Positions 1 through 9,274 of a DNA stretch of 16,552 nt are shown piece after piece. Positions within the stretch are counted from its first letter, which is position 1. Each line of letters starts with the position of its first letter. Origin of the DNA: JAUXLW01 sp964195005 (GTDB lineage Bacteria; Actinomycetota; Acidimicrobiia; Spongiisociales; SHLN01). The position numbers were made by a program, and so were the translations under genes. The notes under the pieces were generated by a model. It was given only the letters and a program-made list of their open reading frames with translations. It made no database searches and had not been told where the DNA came from. Location: assembly GCA_964195005.1 (NCBI GenBank), contig CAXMOO010000117.1:1-16552 (forward strand), read 5' to 3'.

Positions 1-1953
1 GATCCAAACCGCAAAAGTGCCGGTGCGCTCCTTGGACCACGTCACGTCGATCATACGCTCAGCGCGGGTCGTCAAGTCGCCGACGTTGGTGCAGTCGGTC
101 CGGTGAACCGACACTCCCCCGCCCACGGTGACAAACCCAACCAGCCCGTCCCCCGGCACGGGAGCGCAGCAGCGGGCGATGCGTACGGCCAAATCCTGCT
201 GTCCTTCGACGATTATCGCCGGGGTGAGCCTTTGCGCGGTTCGCGGCCGCGGTGGCTCCAGGAGGTCGGCTTCAGTGGCGTCCTCGTCCGACTCGGGGCG
301 GACTTCACGGGCGAGGCGGGCGGCCACCGAGTGAGCCGAGACGTTCCCCTCCCCCACCGCGGCATACAGGGAGTCGAGGTCCTGATAGCTCAGCCCGTGG
401 CCAACTTCCTCCAGCAGTCGATCACGACGGGCGGCCTTGAGGCCCAGTCCCTCTCGCGAAACCGCGTCGTGGATCTGCTCCTTGCCTTTGGCGACGGTCG
501 CCTCGCGGCGCTCCCGATTGAACCATTGGCGGATCTTGGCGGCAGCTCGCGAGGTCTTGGCGAACTTGAGCCAGTCCTGGCTCGGGTGGGCCTGAGCCGA
601 CTTGGACGTTGTGATCTGGACGATGTCGCCCGAGCTCAGTTCGGTGCTCAGCGCAACCAGCCTGCCGTTGACCTTGGCTCCAACACACCGGTGACCTACC
701 TCGGTGTGGATTGCATAGGCAAAGTCGACGGGCGTGGCCCCCTTGGGAAGAGTCACGACTTTGCCAAGCGGCGTGACGGCGAAAACCTCATCCCGATACA
801 GCTCGATCTTGAGGCCGGCTAAGAACTCCTCGGGATCGGCGAAGGTGTCCCGCAGAAAGTGGATGTCCGCCATCCACGGCAGGTCGCCACTGTCGGCCCC
901 TTCCTTGTAGCTCCAATGGGCGGCTACTCCTCGCTCGGCTCTGGCATGCATCTCCTCAGTACGGATCTGGATCTCGAGTGGCTTGCCTCCTGGCCCGACC
1001 ACTGTGGTGTGGAGGCTCTGGTAGAGGTTGAACTTTGGAGTGGCGATGTAGTCCTTGAAGCGTCCGTGGACGGGAGGCCACAGAGTGTGAATCACGCCGA
1101 GAGCCGCATAGCAATCCGCGATGTTGCCGGTGATGATGCGGATGCCGAGCAGGTCATGAATCTGCTCGAAGTCATGGCCGGTCTCCACCATCTTGCGATA
1201 GATCGAGTAGGGGTGTTTGGGACGCCCTGCGATCTCCGCCTTGACATCTGCGGCACTCAGCGCGGCAGACACCTCCCGGGTAGCGGCCTCAATAACGCCT
1301 TCCCGAGCCGGAGCCCGCCTGGCCAGCAGCTCAGAGATCTCTTCGTTACGCCGGGGATGGAGAATCGCGAACGCTCGATCCTCCATCTCGTGCTTTATCT
1401 CTTGCATGCCCAATCGGTGGGCAAGCGGCGAGTAGATATCGAGCGTCTCTTTAGCGATTCGCTCTTGTTTGGCCTGGTCGAACGGGGCCAGGGTGCGGAC
1501 GTTGTGGAGCCTGTCGGCCAACTTGAGCACCAGGACGCGTACATCGTCCGCCATCGCGATCACCATCTTGCGGATGTTGGCCGCCTGGGCCTCGTCACGG
1601 TCCTCAAAGTCGATCCGGTCGAGTTTGGTGACGCCGTCGATGAGATCGGCCACCATGGAACCGAAGCGATCTCGTAGCTCGTCGAGCGTGACCCCGGTGT
1701 CCTCCACGGTGTCGTGCAGAAGGGCGGCTACCAGAGTGTCCTCGTCGAGCCCATAGTCGGCAATCATCTCGGCAACTGCCAGCGGATGGAAGATGAAGTC
1801 CTCTCCGGTGCGCCTGGTCTGGCCGGCATGGGCCTCGCTCGCCAACGCGAAAGCATCCTCGAGTCGTTCTGTGCTCACCCCGGGATGGTGCCGCACATAT
1901 GCCTCGAGAACCAGGGCGTAAACGCTCTCAACCGTGTCAGGTTCAACAGTCAT
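1..1953 (-). CDS. rel: Bifunctional (p)ppGpp synthetase/hydrolase Rel, C-terminus cut by window edge
   Basis: A long RelA/SpoT-family enzyme that makes (p)ppGpp from ATP and GDP/GTP and also hydrolyses it, controlling the stringent response in the cytoplasm. The frame is open for 651 codons from ATG at 1953 to position 1, with no stop. The N-terminal HD hydrolase domain looks intact: His56, HDTVED at 80-85 and Asp147 in LADRLHN. The synthetase domain follows, with GRPKHPYSIYRKM at 243-255, FKDYIA at 299-304, YQSLHTTVV at 311-319 and EIQIRT at 327-332. A TGS domain spans about 385-448, and the conserved CC-containing region (RCCAPVPGD) about 594-602. The terminal ACT domain lies outside the window. 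Intact hydrolase and synthetase motifs indicate a bifunctional Rel rather than a synthetase-only RelA. It sits 70 bp downstream of secF; the apt gene that I recall between secF and rel in mycobacteria is absent. AGG about 6 nt upstream may serve as ribosome-binding site. Confidence 0.96.
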   Translation of the reverse strand, partial: MTVEPDTVESVYALVLEAYVRHHPGVSTERLEDAFALASEAHAGQTRRTGEDFIFHPLAVAEMIADYGLDEDTLVAALLHDTVEDTGVTLDELRDRFGSMVADLIDGVTKLDRIDFEDRDEAQAANIRKMVIAMADDVRVLVLKLADRLHNVRTLAPFDQAKQERIAKETLDIYSPLAHRLGMQEIKHEMEDRAFAILHPRRNEEISELLARRAPAREGVIEAATREVSAALSAADVKAEIAGRPKHPYSIYRKMVETGHDFEQIHDLLGIRIITGNIADCYAALGVIHTLWPPVHGRFKDYIATPKFNLYQSLHTTVVGPGGKPLEIQIRTEEMHARAERGVAAHWSYKEGADSGDLPWMADIHFLRDTFADPEEFLAGLKIELYRDEVFAVTPLGKVVTLPKGATPVDFAYAIHTEVGHRCVGAKVNGRLVALSTELSSGDIVQITTSKSAQAHPSQDWLKFAKTSRAAAKIRQWFNRERREATVAKGKEQIHDAVSREGLGLKAARRDRLLEEVGHGLSYQDLDSLYAAVGEGNVSAHSVAARLAREVRPESDEDATEADLLEPPRPRTAQRLTPAIIVEGQQDLAVRIARCCAPVPGDGLVGFVTVGGGVSVHRTDCTNVGDLTTRAERMIDVTWSKERTGTFAVWI

Positions 1954-2023
1954 GATGACCTGACCCCTTTGCGGGAACCTGAGCCCTGCGGATGAACTCG
2001 GTTAGGCGCTTCATCACAGGAGT
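1954..2023. other. Intergenic gap between secF and rel
   Basis: The 70-bp spacer is the longest gap inside the leftward operon. On the minus strand it ends in a purine-rich stretch before the rel ATG. I see no convincing hairpin or promoter hexamer pair in it. rel could be co-transcribed with secF or have its own start here; the sequence does not decide this. Confidence 0.4.
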
Positions 2024-3190
2024 CTATCTCTTGCGCCTACGACCCTTCCGGGGGGGCCGGGGTATCGCGCCCCCACCCGGGGCCGGTGGGCGGGCCGGCG
2101 CCTTCTTCGGCAAATCCACTTCGTCTGGCGAAACGGGAGGCTTGGACGGCAACTTCTTGGCAGGCTTCTCTGCCGTCTTCTCAGACCGGGGGGTTGCTGC
2201 GGTCCGGCTCTTCTTGGGCTTGGGTGGTGAAGCAATGACGGCAGGGGCAACGGTGACTCCCTCGAGCTCACGCCATTCCGGTTCCCGGCTCTTCCATGTC
2301 GCCAGGAGCGGCGCGGCAATGAAGATGGAGGAGTAGGTGCCGGCCGCGATGCCAACGAAAAGCGCCAGGGCAAATTCGCGCAGTGTGGTGGCTCCCAGCA
2401 GGAACGAACCGACGAAGAGCAGGCTCCCGACGGGCAACAAGCTCGTGAGTGATGTATTGAGTGATCGCATCAACACGGTGTTCATCGATCCGTTGATAAC
2501 TCCCGACAGCGAGGACCTCCCCTCGCTGATCTGAACTGTTTCGACAATCTTGTCGAACACCACCACCGTGTCGTAGAGCGAATAACCGAGGATGGTGAGA
2601 ATAGCTATGACCGTAGAGGGTGTGACCTCAAACTGGGTAACCGAGTACACGCCCGCCGTGAGCAGGAGGTCATGCAGCAGTGCCGTGAGCGCGGCCAGAG
2701 CCATCTTCCACTCGAAGCGCCAGGTGATAAAGGCCGCCACTACCAGGAGGAAAATGACGAGAGCCTTCACCGCCGAGCGAGTCACCTCGCGACCGAACGA
2801 TGGCCCCACTGAGGTGACAGAAGCATCGTTGGAGTCGACACCGGCCTCCGCGGCGATCGCAGCCACAACCAGGCTCTCTTGAGCAGGCTCAATCACCACC
2901 GTCTCGACCCGGACGCCGCTGACGTTGCCACCGCTCGTCAACTGAATCGTGGCCGACTCGAGGCCGAACTCGCGCAGGACATCTCTGATATCCGTAACAG
3001 AGGCATCGGCCGGGTTCTCGACCTCGATCACCGTCCCCCCCTCGAAATCGACGCCAAGATTCAACCCGAGCGTCACCAGCGAAACCACCGAGACGCTCAA
3101 GAGCACAGTGGAGATAATGAAACCGATGCGTTTGCGGCCTACGAAGTCGAAGGTGGTTTCGCCCCGGTACAAGCGTGAGAAGAGGCTCAT
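2024..3190 (-). CDS. secF: Protein translocase subunit SecF
   Basis: SecF is an integral membrane protein that, with SecD, uses proton flow to help pull secreted proteins through SecYEG. The 388-residue product starts at ATG 3190, which overlaps the secD stop as ATGA; an upstream in-frame extension lies inside secD and is not credible. Visible features are a first membrane helix at about 23-43, the D1-type motif GVDFEGG at 46-52, a periplasmic loop to about 140, and five further hydrophobic helices. The fourth-helix signature ILGYSLYDTVVVFDKIVE (200-217) and MRSLNTSLTSLLP (241-253) are both present. From about residue 300 a cytoplasmic tail rich in Lys, Pro, Ala and Arg runs to the end and finishes in RRRKR. 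This tail is longer and more basic than the compact SecF core and probably disordered. Confidence 0.97.
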   Translation of the reverse strand: MSLFSRLYRGETTFDFVGRKRIGFIISTVLLSVSVVSLVTLGLNLGVDFEGGTVIEVENPADASVTDIRDVLREFGLESATIQLTSGGNVSGVRVETVVIEPAQESLVVAAIAAEAGVDSNDASVTSVGPSFGREVTRSAVKALVIFLLVVAAFITWRFEWKMALAALTALLHDLLLTAGVYSVTQFEVTPSTVIAILTILGYSLYDTVVVFDKIVETVQISEGRSSLSGVINGSMNTVLMRSLNTSLTSLLPVGSLLFVGSFLLGATTLREFALALFVGIAAGTYSSIFIAAPLLATWKSREPEWRELEGVTVAPAVIASPPKPKKSRTAATPRSEKTAEKPAKKLPSKPPVSPDEVDLPKKAPARPPAPGGGAIPRPPRKGRRRKR

Positions 3191-4632
3191 GGGGAAGCCT
3201 CCGCCAGCTCGACGCCGCTCGCGCCCCGCATACTGAACCGTCCGCCGTCGCCGAACCGTGACTCCGACAATATCGCCACCGCCGGCCTGGTGAAAAAGTA
3301 GGCAACGATCACGTCGACCACCGTCGCCAGACCCAACGCGAGGGCGAAGCCCTTCACCGGCCCGATGGCGAGGAACCACAACAGGATGGCTCCGGTGAAC
3401 GACACGAAGTCGGCAGTGAGGATGGTGCGAAAGGCTCGGCTGAAGCCGTCGCCGGCGGCATCTTCGACGGTGCGCCCGTGGCGGATCTCTTCCTTGACCC
3501 TCTCGAAATACACAATGTAAGAGTCAGACGTTATGCCTACCGACACGATGATCCCGGCCACACTGGCCAACGTCAGCGTCAGCCCCTGGGTCGATCCGAG
3601 GACCGAGTAAGCGACGAAAACCAGTGACCCGAAGATCGACAGGCCCACCACGGTGATTACCCCGAGAACGCGGTAGTAGAACACCATCGCGATTGCCACC
3701 AGTGCCAGCCCACCGAAGCCGGCGACCAATCCGGCGTTCAGCGAGTCCTTACCGAGAGAGGCGGACACGAACTGGTCCTGCTCGCGCTCGAGCACTATCG
3801 GCAGCGCACCGAATTTGAGAACAATCTCGAGATCCTTGGCCTCGGCCTCGGGATCCTCAGCCCCTCCCATCGTGATCTGGGCGTTCCCGCCGGAAATCCC
3901 CTCGTCGGGAGCCACCCGGGGCGCGGAAATCACAACCCCGTCGAGGACGATGGCGAACCTCCTGCGGAGATCATCGGCAGGGAACGACCCCAGTTCCCTG
4001 GTAGCTACGGCGAACTTGTCGGCTCCGTCGGATGTAAAGGAAACCGAGACCGACCACTCCAGATTCACAAACTGCGCATCGGCAGACCTGATGTCACTCC
4101 CCAGGGCGAAGGCAGGGCCCACGAGCAGGTCAGGCTGGGGGACGCCATCGCTGTCGACCTGGGCAAGGACGGCCTCACTGTTGGGATCGTCGCTGGCAGG
4201 ATCGATCGGCTCACCCAGGTCAGAAAAGAGCGAATCAGCCAAGACCTTCCTGAAGGAGAGCTGGCCGGTCGAGCCGATCGCCTCGAGGGCCCGCTCCCGG
4301 TCCGTTACGCCCGGGAGTTGAACCAGCACGCTGTTACCGCCCCCAACTTGAATCTCGGGCTCCTGCACGTTCCCGAGGGCCTCGATGCGATTGCGCATGA
4401 CCGCCACCGCCTGGTCAAGCTGATCGCTGGTGGCACCCTCTGGAGCGCGGAGCACGACTGAGAAACCACCCGCCAGGTCGAGGCCCAGCTTGGGAGTCGA
4501 CCCGGAGCCGACAACTGCGGCCAGCCCTCCCCACGCCACGGTCACCATCACCAGCACTGAAACGATCCTCCGAAGCGTTACATTCTTAACCGGCTCGTCA
4601 TCGCGCGCCCGGCTCTCCTGCCAGGCAGTCAC
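3187..4632 (-). CDS. secD: Protein translocase subunit SecD
   Basis: SecD is the partner of SecF in the Sec accessory complex and carries the large extracytoplasmic P1 domain that handles the emerging preprotein. The start is GTG at 4632, overlapping the yajC stop as GTGA; this gives 481 residues. It has an N-terminal membrane helix at about 21-42, the family motif KLGLDLAGG at 48-56, and a P1 region of about 57-290 with ferredoxin-like features (QAVAVMRNRIEALG, QLPGV). A C-terminal five-helix block follows (about 298-455), with the conserved helix ASVAGIIVSVGITSDSYIVY (356-375) followed by FERVKEEI. Order yajC-secD-secF is the usual operon. The loop at about 135-170 is acidic and low in conservation, as in other actinobacterial SecD proteins. 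Confidence 0.97.
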   Translation of the reverse strand: MTAWQESRARDDEPVKNVTLRRIVSVLVMVTVAWGGLAAVVGSGSTPKLGLDLAGGFSVVLRAPEGATSDQLDQAVAVMRNRIEALGNVQEPEIQVGGGNSVLVQLPGVTDRERALEAIGSTGQLSFRKVLADSLFSDLGEPIDPASDDPNSEAVLAQVDSDGVPQPDLLVGPAFALGSDIRSADAQFVNLEWSVSVSFTSDGADKFAVATRELGSFPADDLRRRFAIVLDGVVISAPRVAPDEGISGGNAQITMGGAEDPEAEAKDLEIVLKFGALPIVLEREQDQFVSASLGKDSLNAGLVAGFGGLALVAIAMVFYYRVLGVITVVGLSIFGSLVFVAYSVLGSTQGLTLTLASVAGIIVSVGITSDSYIVYFERVKEEIRHGRTVEDAAGDGFSRAFRTILTADFVSFTGAILLWFLAIGPVKGFALALGLATVVDVIVAYFFTRPAVAILSESRFGDGGRFSMRGASGVELAEASP

Positions 4633-4916
4633 GGGTTTTCGACTCTGGCCGCGATGGCCGCCCTGACTACTCGGAGCCGGGTGTTTTCGCTCACAATCAC
4701 GAGATATTCGTCATCGATACTGACGATCTCCCCCACAACCCCACCATAAGTGCGCACCTCGTCCCCGGACTTCAAGGTGGAAAGAAACTCGTTACGCTCC
4801 CGCCCTCGCTTTCGCTGGCGGTAGCTCATAAACATGAACAGGCCGCCAAAGATGACAACGATCACCACGAGATTGGTGAAGCCTGAGCCGCTGGATGAGC
4901 TTTGTGCGATGAACAT
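4629..4916 (-). CDS. yajC: Preprotein translocase subunit YajC
   Basis: YajC is a small single-pass membrane protein associated with SecDF. The 95-residue product starts at ATG 4916 with GAGG five bases upstream; the longer open frame extends into tgt in another frame and is not used. It has one hydrophobic helix at about 14-32 (TNLVVIVVIFGGLFMFMSY), then a basic stretch (RQRKRGRERN) and the conserved soluble part, LKSGDEVRTYGGVVGEIVSI followed by DDEYLVI. Length and layout are normal for the family. The gene begins 17 bp after tgt ends and its stop overlaps the secD GTG, so it is probably translationally coupled to secD. Confidence 0.95.
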   Translation of the reverse strand: MFIAQSSSSGSGFTNLVVIVVIFGGLFMFMSYRQRKRGRERNEFLSTLKSGDEVRTYGGVVGEIVSIDDEYLVIVSENTRLRVVRAAIAARVENP

Positions 4917-4933
4917 TGCGCCTCGATCGTAGG

Positions 4934-6027
<1,094 letters not shown>

Positions 6028-6031
<4 letters not shown>

Positions 6032-7029
6032 GGGAGACGGGGAATGAACATGGCGTCCCCGAAAGACAAGAACCGGTAGCCCTCGGCCACAGCATGCTCA
6101 TAGGCCTGGCGCCATGCCGGGTACAAAGCCGCCACCATAACCAGGAGGCTCGAGCGCGGCATGTGGAAATTGGTTACCAGGGCATCGACCACCCGCGGCT
6201 TGAACCCGGGCCTGATGAACAGGTCGGTGGACCCGGCTCCGACCGCCACTCCGTTGCCGGAAGCCGCAGATTCCAGAGCCCGCACAACTGTGGTTCCCAC
6301 CGCTACGATCCGTCGTCCGTCCGTTTTCGCCGCCGCGATACGCCCGGCGGCAAGTGGCGGAATCTCATAACTCTCGGAGTGCATCACGTGGTCCTCCAGC
6401 CGGGAGGTGGTGATCGGCCGAAACGTGTCGAGACCGATGTTGAGATAGATCGAGACAAGTTCTATCCCCCCATCTTCCAGGCGTCCCAGCAGCTCCGTGG
6501 TGAAATGCAACCCGGCCGTCGGGGCCGCCGCCGAGGCTGTGCGGTCACCGTAGATGGTCTGGTACCGCTCGGGATCGGTCGGCCCGCTTCTGATGTAAGG
6601 CGGGTAGGGGGCGCTCCCGGCCCGGGCGATGGCGGCTTCCACGGTCGGCTGACCTCGCAGATGAACCACCACTCTTCCCCCGGTATCCAGGGCCACGACC
6701 TCACCGGTGACTTCGCCAAAGTCGAGGGCTTGTCCCGGAGCCAACTTGCGAGCCGGCCTGGCCAGCGCCTCCCAGTCATCTCCCCGCGGGGCCAGCAAGA
6801 GCAGCTCAACCGCTCTCCCGGAAGGGCGCCGGCCGACCAGGCGGGCAGCTCGCACCCGGGTGGCGTTGACCACCAGCAGATCTCCGGCCTGTAGGAAGCC
6901 GGGGAGCTTGCCGAAGCTGGCATCTTGCAGCGGATCAGTAACGAGTAGACGCGAGGCATCCCGGTGTTGGAGCGGTACCTGGGCTATCGCTTCCCGGGGC
7001 AGGTCGTAGTCAAAGTTATCCACCAGCAT
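6028..7029 (-). CDS. queA: S-adenosylmethionine:tRNA ribosyltransferase-isomerase QueA
   Basis: QueA moves the ribosyl part of SAM onto preQ1-modified tRNA to form epoxyqueuosine, the step after Tgt. The 333-residue product starts at ATG 7029, 22 bp after ruvB ends, with GAGG just upstream; a longer in-frame extension would run into ruvB and lacks homology. Family motifs in order are DYDLPREAIAQ (8-18), RDASRLLV (23-30), LLVVNATRVRAARL (51-64), AAPTAGLHFT (168-177), HVMHSESYEI (214-223), VGTTVVRALES (244-254) and VDALVTNFHMPRSSLL (281-296). Length is typical. The second half reads SIYLNIGLDTFRPI where many bacteria have a TLHVGLGTFRPV-type sequence, a modest variant. Its stop overlaps tgt, so the two are likely coupled. 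Confidence 0.97.
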
Positions 7030-7051
7030 CGGCCTCAGAGTAGAAGGGCGG

Positions 7052-8074
7052 CTACAGGAGGGTGGATTGGCCTGCCTCGGGCGGGGCAACGCCCAGGTGT
7101 CGATAGGCGGAGGTGGTAGCCACCCGTCCCCGGGGTGTCCTCTGTAGGAAGCCGCGCTGTAGAAGGAACGGCTCGTATGCGTCCTCCAGAGACTCGGGCT
7201 CCTCGCCGACTGCGATGGCCAGTGTGGTGAGCCCAACCGGCCCACCACCGAATTTCTCAACAATGGCTAAGAGAATGGCCCGATCGACCCGATCGAGACC
7301 TGCCTCGTCCACCTCGAAAGCCTTCAAACCGAGATCGGCAGATGTCTCGTCGATCACGCCGTCGCCCCGAACCGCTGCGTAATCCCGCACCCTCCGCAGC
7401 AAGCGATTGGCGATGCGAGGAGTGCCCCGGCTTCGCCCGGCAATCAGGGCGGCCCCTTCGGTAGTGGTCTCCACGCCGATGATCGCCGCAGAACGCTCGA
7501 CAATGCACCGGAGGTCGTCGTCTTCGTAGTAATCCAGTCGATCGACGAAACCGAACCGGTCTCGCAGCGGAGAGGAGACTCGTCCCAGCCGGGTGGTGGC
7601 ACCCACCAGTGTGAACCTCGGCAGATCGAGCCTGATCGACCTCGCGGCCGGGCCCTTACCGACCACGATGTCCAGCGCAAAGTCCTCCAGCGCCGGGTAC
7701 AAGACCTCTTCCACCGTGCGGGGCAAGCGGTGGATCTCATCGATGAACAGCACATCACCCTGATCGAGATTGGTAATGACCGCTGCTAGATCGCCGGGGC
7801 GCTCCAACGCGGGTCCCGAGGTAATCCGAAACTGGGCGTCCATGCTGTTGGCGAGGATCCCCGCCAAAGTGGTCTTGCCAAGGCCCGGTGGCCCTGAAAG
7901 TAAAACGTGGTCGAGCGGCTCCCCCCGAGCTTGTGCCGCCTCGATGACAATCCTGAGCCGCTCCTTGAACGCCTCCTGCCCGATGAACTCATCGAGGTCA
8001 CGGGGGCGCAAGCCAACCTCGAAATGCGAGTCTTCGGGAAGCGGGGTCCCGGCAAGGAGGCCCTCCTCCTTCAT
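7052..8074 (-). CDS. ruvB: Holliday junction branch-migration helicase RuvB
   Basis: RuvB is the hexameric AAA+ motor that, loaded by RuvA, drives Holliday junction branch migration during recombinational repair. The 340-residue product starts at ATG 8074, overlapping the ruvA stop as ATGA. Clear features are the N-terminal LRPRDLDEFIGQ (22-33), Walker A GPPGLGKTTL (61-70), Walker B VLFIDEIHRL (108-117), sensor 1 region GATTRLG (158-164), the arginine-containing LRDRFGF (170-176), and sensor 2 GTPRIANRLLRRVRD (217-231). A C-terminal winged-helix domain follows from about 255 (YEPFLLQRGFLQRTPRGR). Length and domain order are standard. It is followed 22 bp later by queA, an association common in many bacteria. 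Confidence 0.98.
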   Translation of the reverse strand: MKEEGLLAGTPLPEDSHFEVGLRPRDLDEFIGQEAFKERLRIVIEAAQARGEPLDHVLLSGPPGLGKTTLAGILANSMDAQFRITSGPALERPGDLAAVITNLDQGDVLFIDEIHRLPRTVEEVLYPALEDFALDIVVGKGPAARSIRLDLPRFTLVGATTRLGRVSSPLRDRFGFVDRLDYYEDDDLRCIVERSAAIIGVETTTEGAALIAGRSRGTPRIANRLLRRVRDYAAVRGDGVIDETSADLGLKAFEVDEAGLDRVDRAILLAIVEKFGGGPVGLTTLAIAVGEEPESLEDAYEPFLLQRGFLQRTPRGRVATTSAYRHLGVAPPEAGQSTLL

Positions 8075-8643
8075 GTGCGCCCTAACTCCTGGAGCGCTTG
8101 CTGCAGCAAATCTTCGGCGGGTGCGTCGGCGGGAAGGGCCCGCAAGACCTCCCGAACCTCGCCGCTGCCAAAGCCAAGGGCGTCGAGAGCGTCGCGCACC
8201 TCGGCCAGCCCGGTGCCTGCTCCGGGAAGCTCACCTTCGCCGAGCTCGAGCCGGGGCCGTAGCTCGAGGATTAGCTTCTGAGCAGTTCGCTTTCCAACTC
8301 CGGGGACCGACTCGAGGGCCGTGACGTCATCGGACGCCACGGCTCCGCGGAGATCAGCCGGAGGCAGGGTCGCCAATATTGCCATCGCCAGCTTGGGACC
8401 CACCCCGCTGGCGCCAAGCAGCGCACGGAACATGTCTCGCTCGTAGTCGGAGCCGAAGCCAAAAAGTACCTGCTGATCTTCTCGCACATGCAGGTGGGTG
8501 TGGAGAACCGCTTCCTCTCCCACAGCGGGCAAATCGACCAGGGCCCGGGGAGTAACCGTGATTTCGTATCCGAGGCCTCCGGCCTCGAGCAATACCGACT
8601 CGGCCCCTCGTTTCACCACGGTTCCGCGTACCCGGCCGATCAT
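8071..8643 (-). CDS. ruvA: Holliday junction DNA-binding subunit RuvA
   Basis: RuvA binds four-way DNA junctions as a tetramer and recruits RuvB. The product is 190 residues from ATG 8643, overlapping the ruvC stop as ATGA; the 19-residue upstream extension lies inside ruvC and was not used. Domain I is an OB-fold at about 1-62 (MIGRVRGTVVKRG; HTHLHVREDQQVLFGF). Domain II carries two helix-hairpin-helix motifs, LLGASGVGPKLAMAIL (75-90) and LESVPGVGKRTAQKLIL (110-126). An acidic/Gly linker leads to the RuvB-binding domain III at about 145-190 (LAEVRDALDALGFG). All three domains are complete. Confidence 0.97.
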   Translation of the reverse strand: MIGRVRGTVVKRGAESVLLEAGGLGYEITVTPRALVDLPAVGEEAVLHTHLHVREDQQVLFGFGSDYERDMFRALLGASGVGPKLAMAILATLPPADLRGAVASDDVTALESVPGVGKRTAQKLILELRPRLELGEGELPGAGTGLAEVRDALDALGFGSGEVREVLRALPADAPAEDLLQQALQELGRT

Positions 8644-9146
8644 CGCGCCTCCGTGGCGGCTTTGATCCTCGCCATTCCCTTGCCTTGCTGCGAGTGGCAC
8701 AGCGCTACCGCCAGCGCATCGGCGGCATCTGCCTGCTCCGGCTCAGCCGGGAGCCGTAGTCGGCTCGCAACCGCATATCGAATCTGATCCTTGGAGGCTC
8801 CGCCGTAGCCGGCCACCGCTGCCTTCACCGCGGAAGGTGTGTATTCGAAGACCGGGATGCCGGCCTGGGCAGCCACCAGGAGCGCAACACCGGAGGCGCG
8901 GCCGACCGAAATCGCCGTCATCAGGTTGCGGTTGGTGAATGTCTGCTCGATAGCCATCGCCTCAGGCTGGTGCTCTGACGTTAGGGCACTCAGATCTCGA
9001 TGAAGCTCATTGAGGCGCTCGGCAACAGAACGGGACCCGTCTGTGCGCATGACTCCGGCGGCAATCGCCCTGTCTCCACTGGCTAGATGCTCGATCACGC
9101 CGTAGCCGCAAACCGACAACCCGGGATCGATTCCCAATACGAACAT
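8640..9146 (-). CDS. ruvC: Crossover junction endodeoxyribonuclease RuvC
   Basis: RuvC resolves Holliday junctions by paired cuts. The 168-residue product starts at ATG 9146, giving the family N-terminus MFVLGIDPGLS; an in-frame ATG at 9191 would add 15 residues of no recognisable content. Catalytic acidic residues are visible: Asp7 (GIDPG), Glu67 (AIEQ), and Asp140/Asp143 in EQADAADALAVALCH. The central segment TNRNLMTAISVGRASGVALL also fits the family. There is no good Shine-Dalgarno before this ATG, but a -10-like hexamer sits only 9 nt upstream, so translation from a near-leaderless mRNA is plausible. It is the first gene of the ruvCAB-queA-tgt-yajC-secDF-rel run. Confidence 0.96.
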   Translation of the reverse strand: MFVLGIDPGLSVCGYGVIEHLASGDRAIAAGVMRTDGSRSVAERLNELHRDLSALTSEHQPEAMAIEQTFTNRNLMTAISVGRASGVALLVAAQAGIPVFEYTPSAVKAAVAGYGGASKDQIRYAVASRLRLPAEPEQADAADALAVALCHSQQGKGMARIKAATEAR

Positions 9147-9153
9147 ATGTTTG
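9140..9153. promoter_or_regulatory. Candidate LexA/SOS box on the ruvC start codon
   Basis: The plus strand reads CGAACATATGTTTG. This fits 13 of 14 positions of the Gram-positive LexA consensus as I remember it (CGAACRNRYGTTYC) and carries GAAC-N4-GTT with one half-site weakened (GTTT instead of GTTC). It covers the ruvC ATG and the candidate transcription start. ruv genes are SOS-controlled in several bacteria, so the placement is sensible. The match was found by eye; repressor binding is inference. Confidence 0.45.
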
Positions 9154-9155
9154 GG

Positions 9156-9184
9156 AGCATAGACGGGGCCCGTGACGTGACCAA
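9156..9184 (-). promoter_or_regulatory. Candidate promoter for the ruvC operon, near-leaderless
   Basis: On the minus strand TTGGTC (9179-9184) is followed after exactly 17 bases by TATGCT (9156-9161). These match the sigma-70-type TTGACA and TATAAT hexamers at 3 and 4 of 6 positions. Transcription would start within a few bases of the ruvC ATG at 9146, which would explain the missing ribosome-binding site; leaderless mRNAs are frequent in actinobacteria. Matches are modest, so this is a candidate only. Confidence 0.35.
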
Positions 9185-9274
9185 GGAACATCAGCGGGAT
9201 TGGAACCTCTATCGACCAGATGTCCTGGTGGAGAACCTCTCAAACTGACCACTGAGCGTGACGAAAGTATCGGT

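Noticed and set aside
103..1677. Long plus-strand open frames over the rel region
   Set aside because: They are antisense shadows of the strongly conserved rel frame in GC-rich DNA; their translations look like no protein family.
1..1953. Frameshift or pseudogene in rel
   Set aside because: The frame is continuous for 651 codons with all hydrolase and synthetase motifs intact; the missing end is only the window edge.
9200..9274. TTG at 9200 as start of the orphan gene
   Set aside because: The added 25 residues have no visible protein character and overlap the candidate control region; ATG 9275 is simpler, though not proven.
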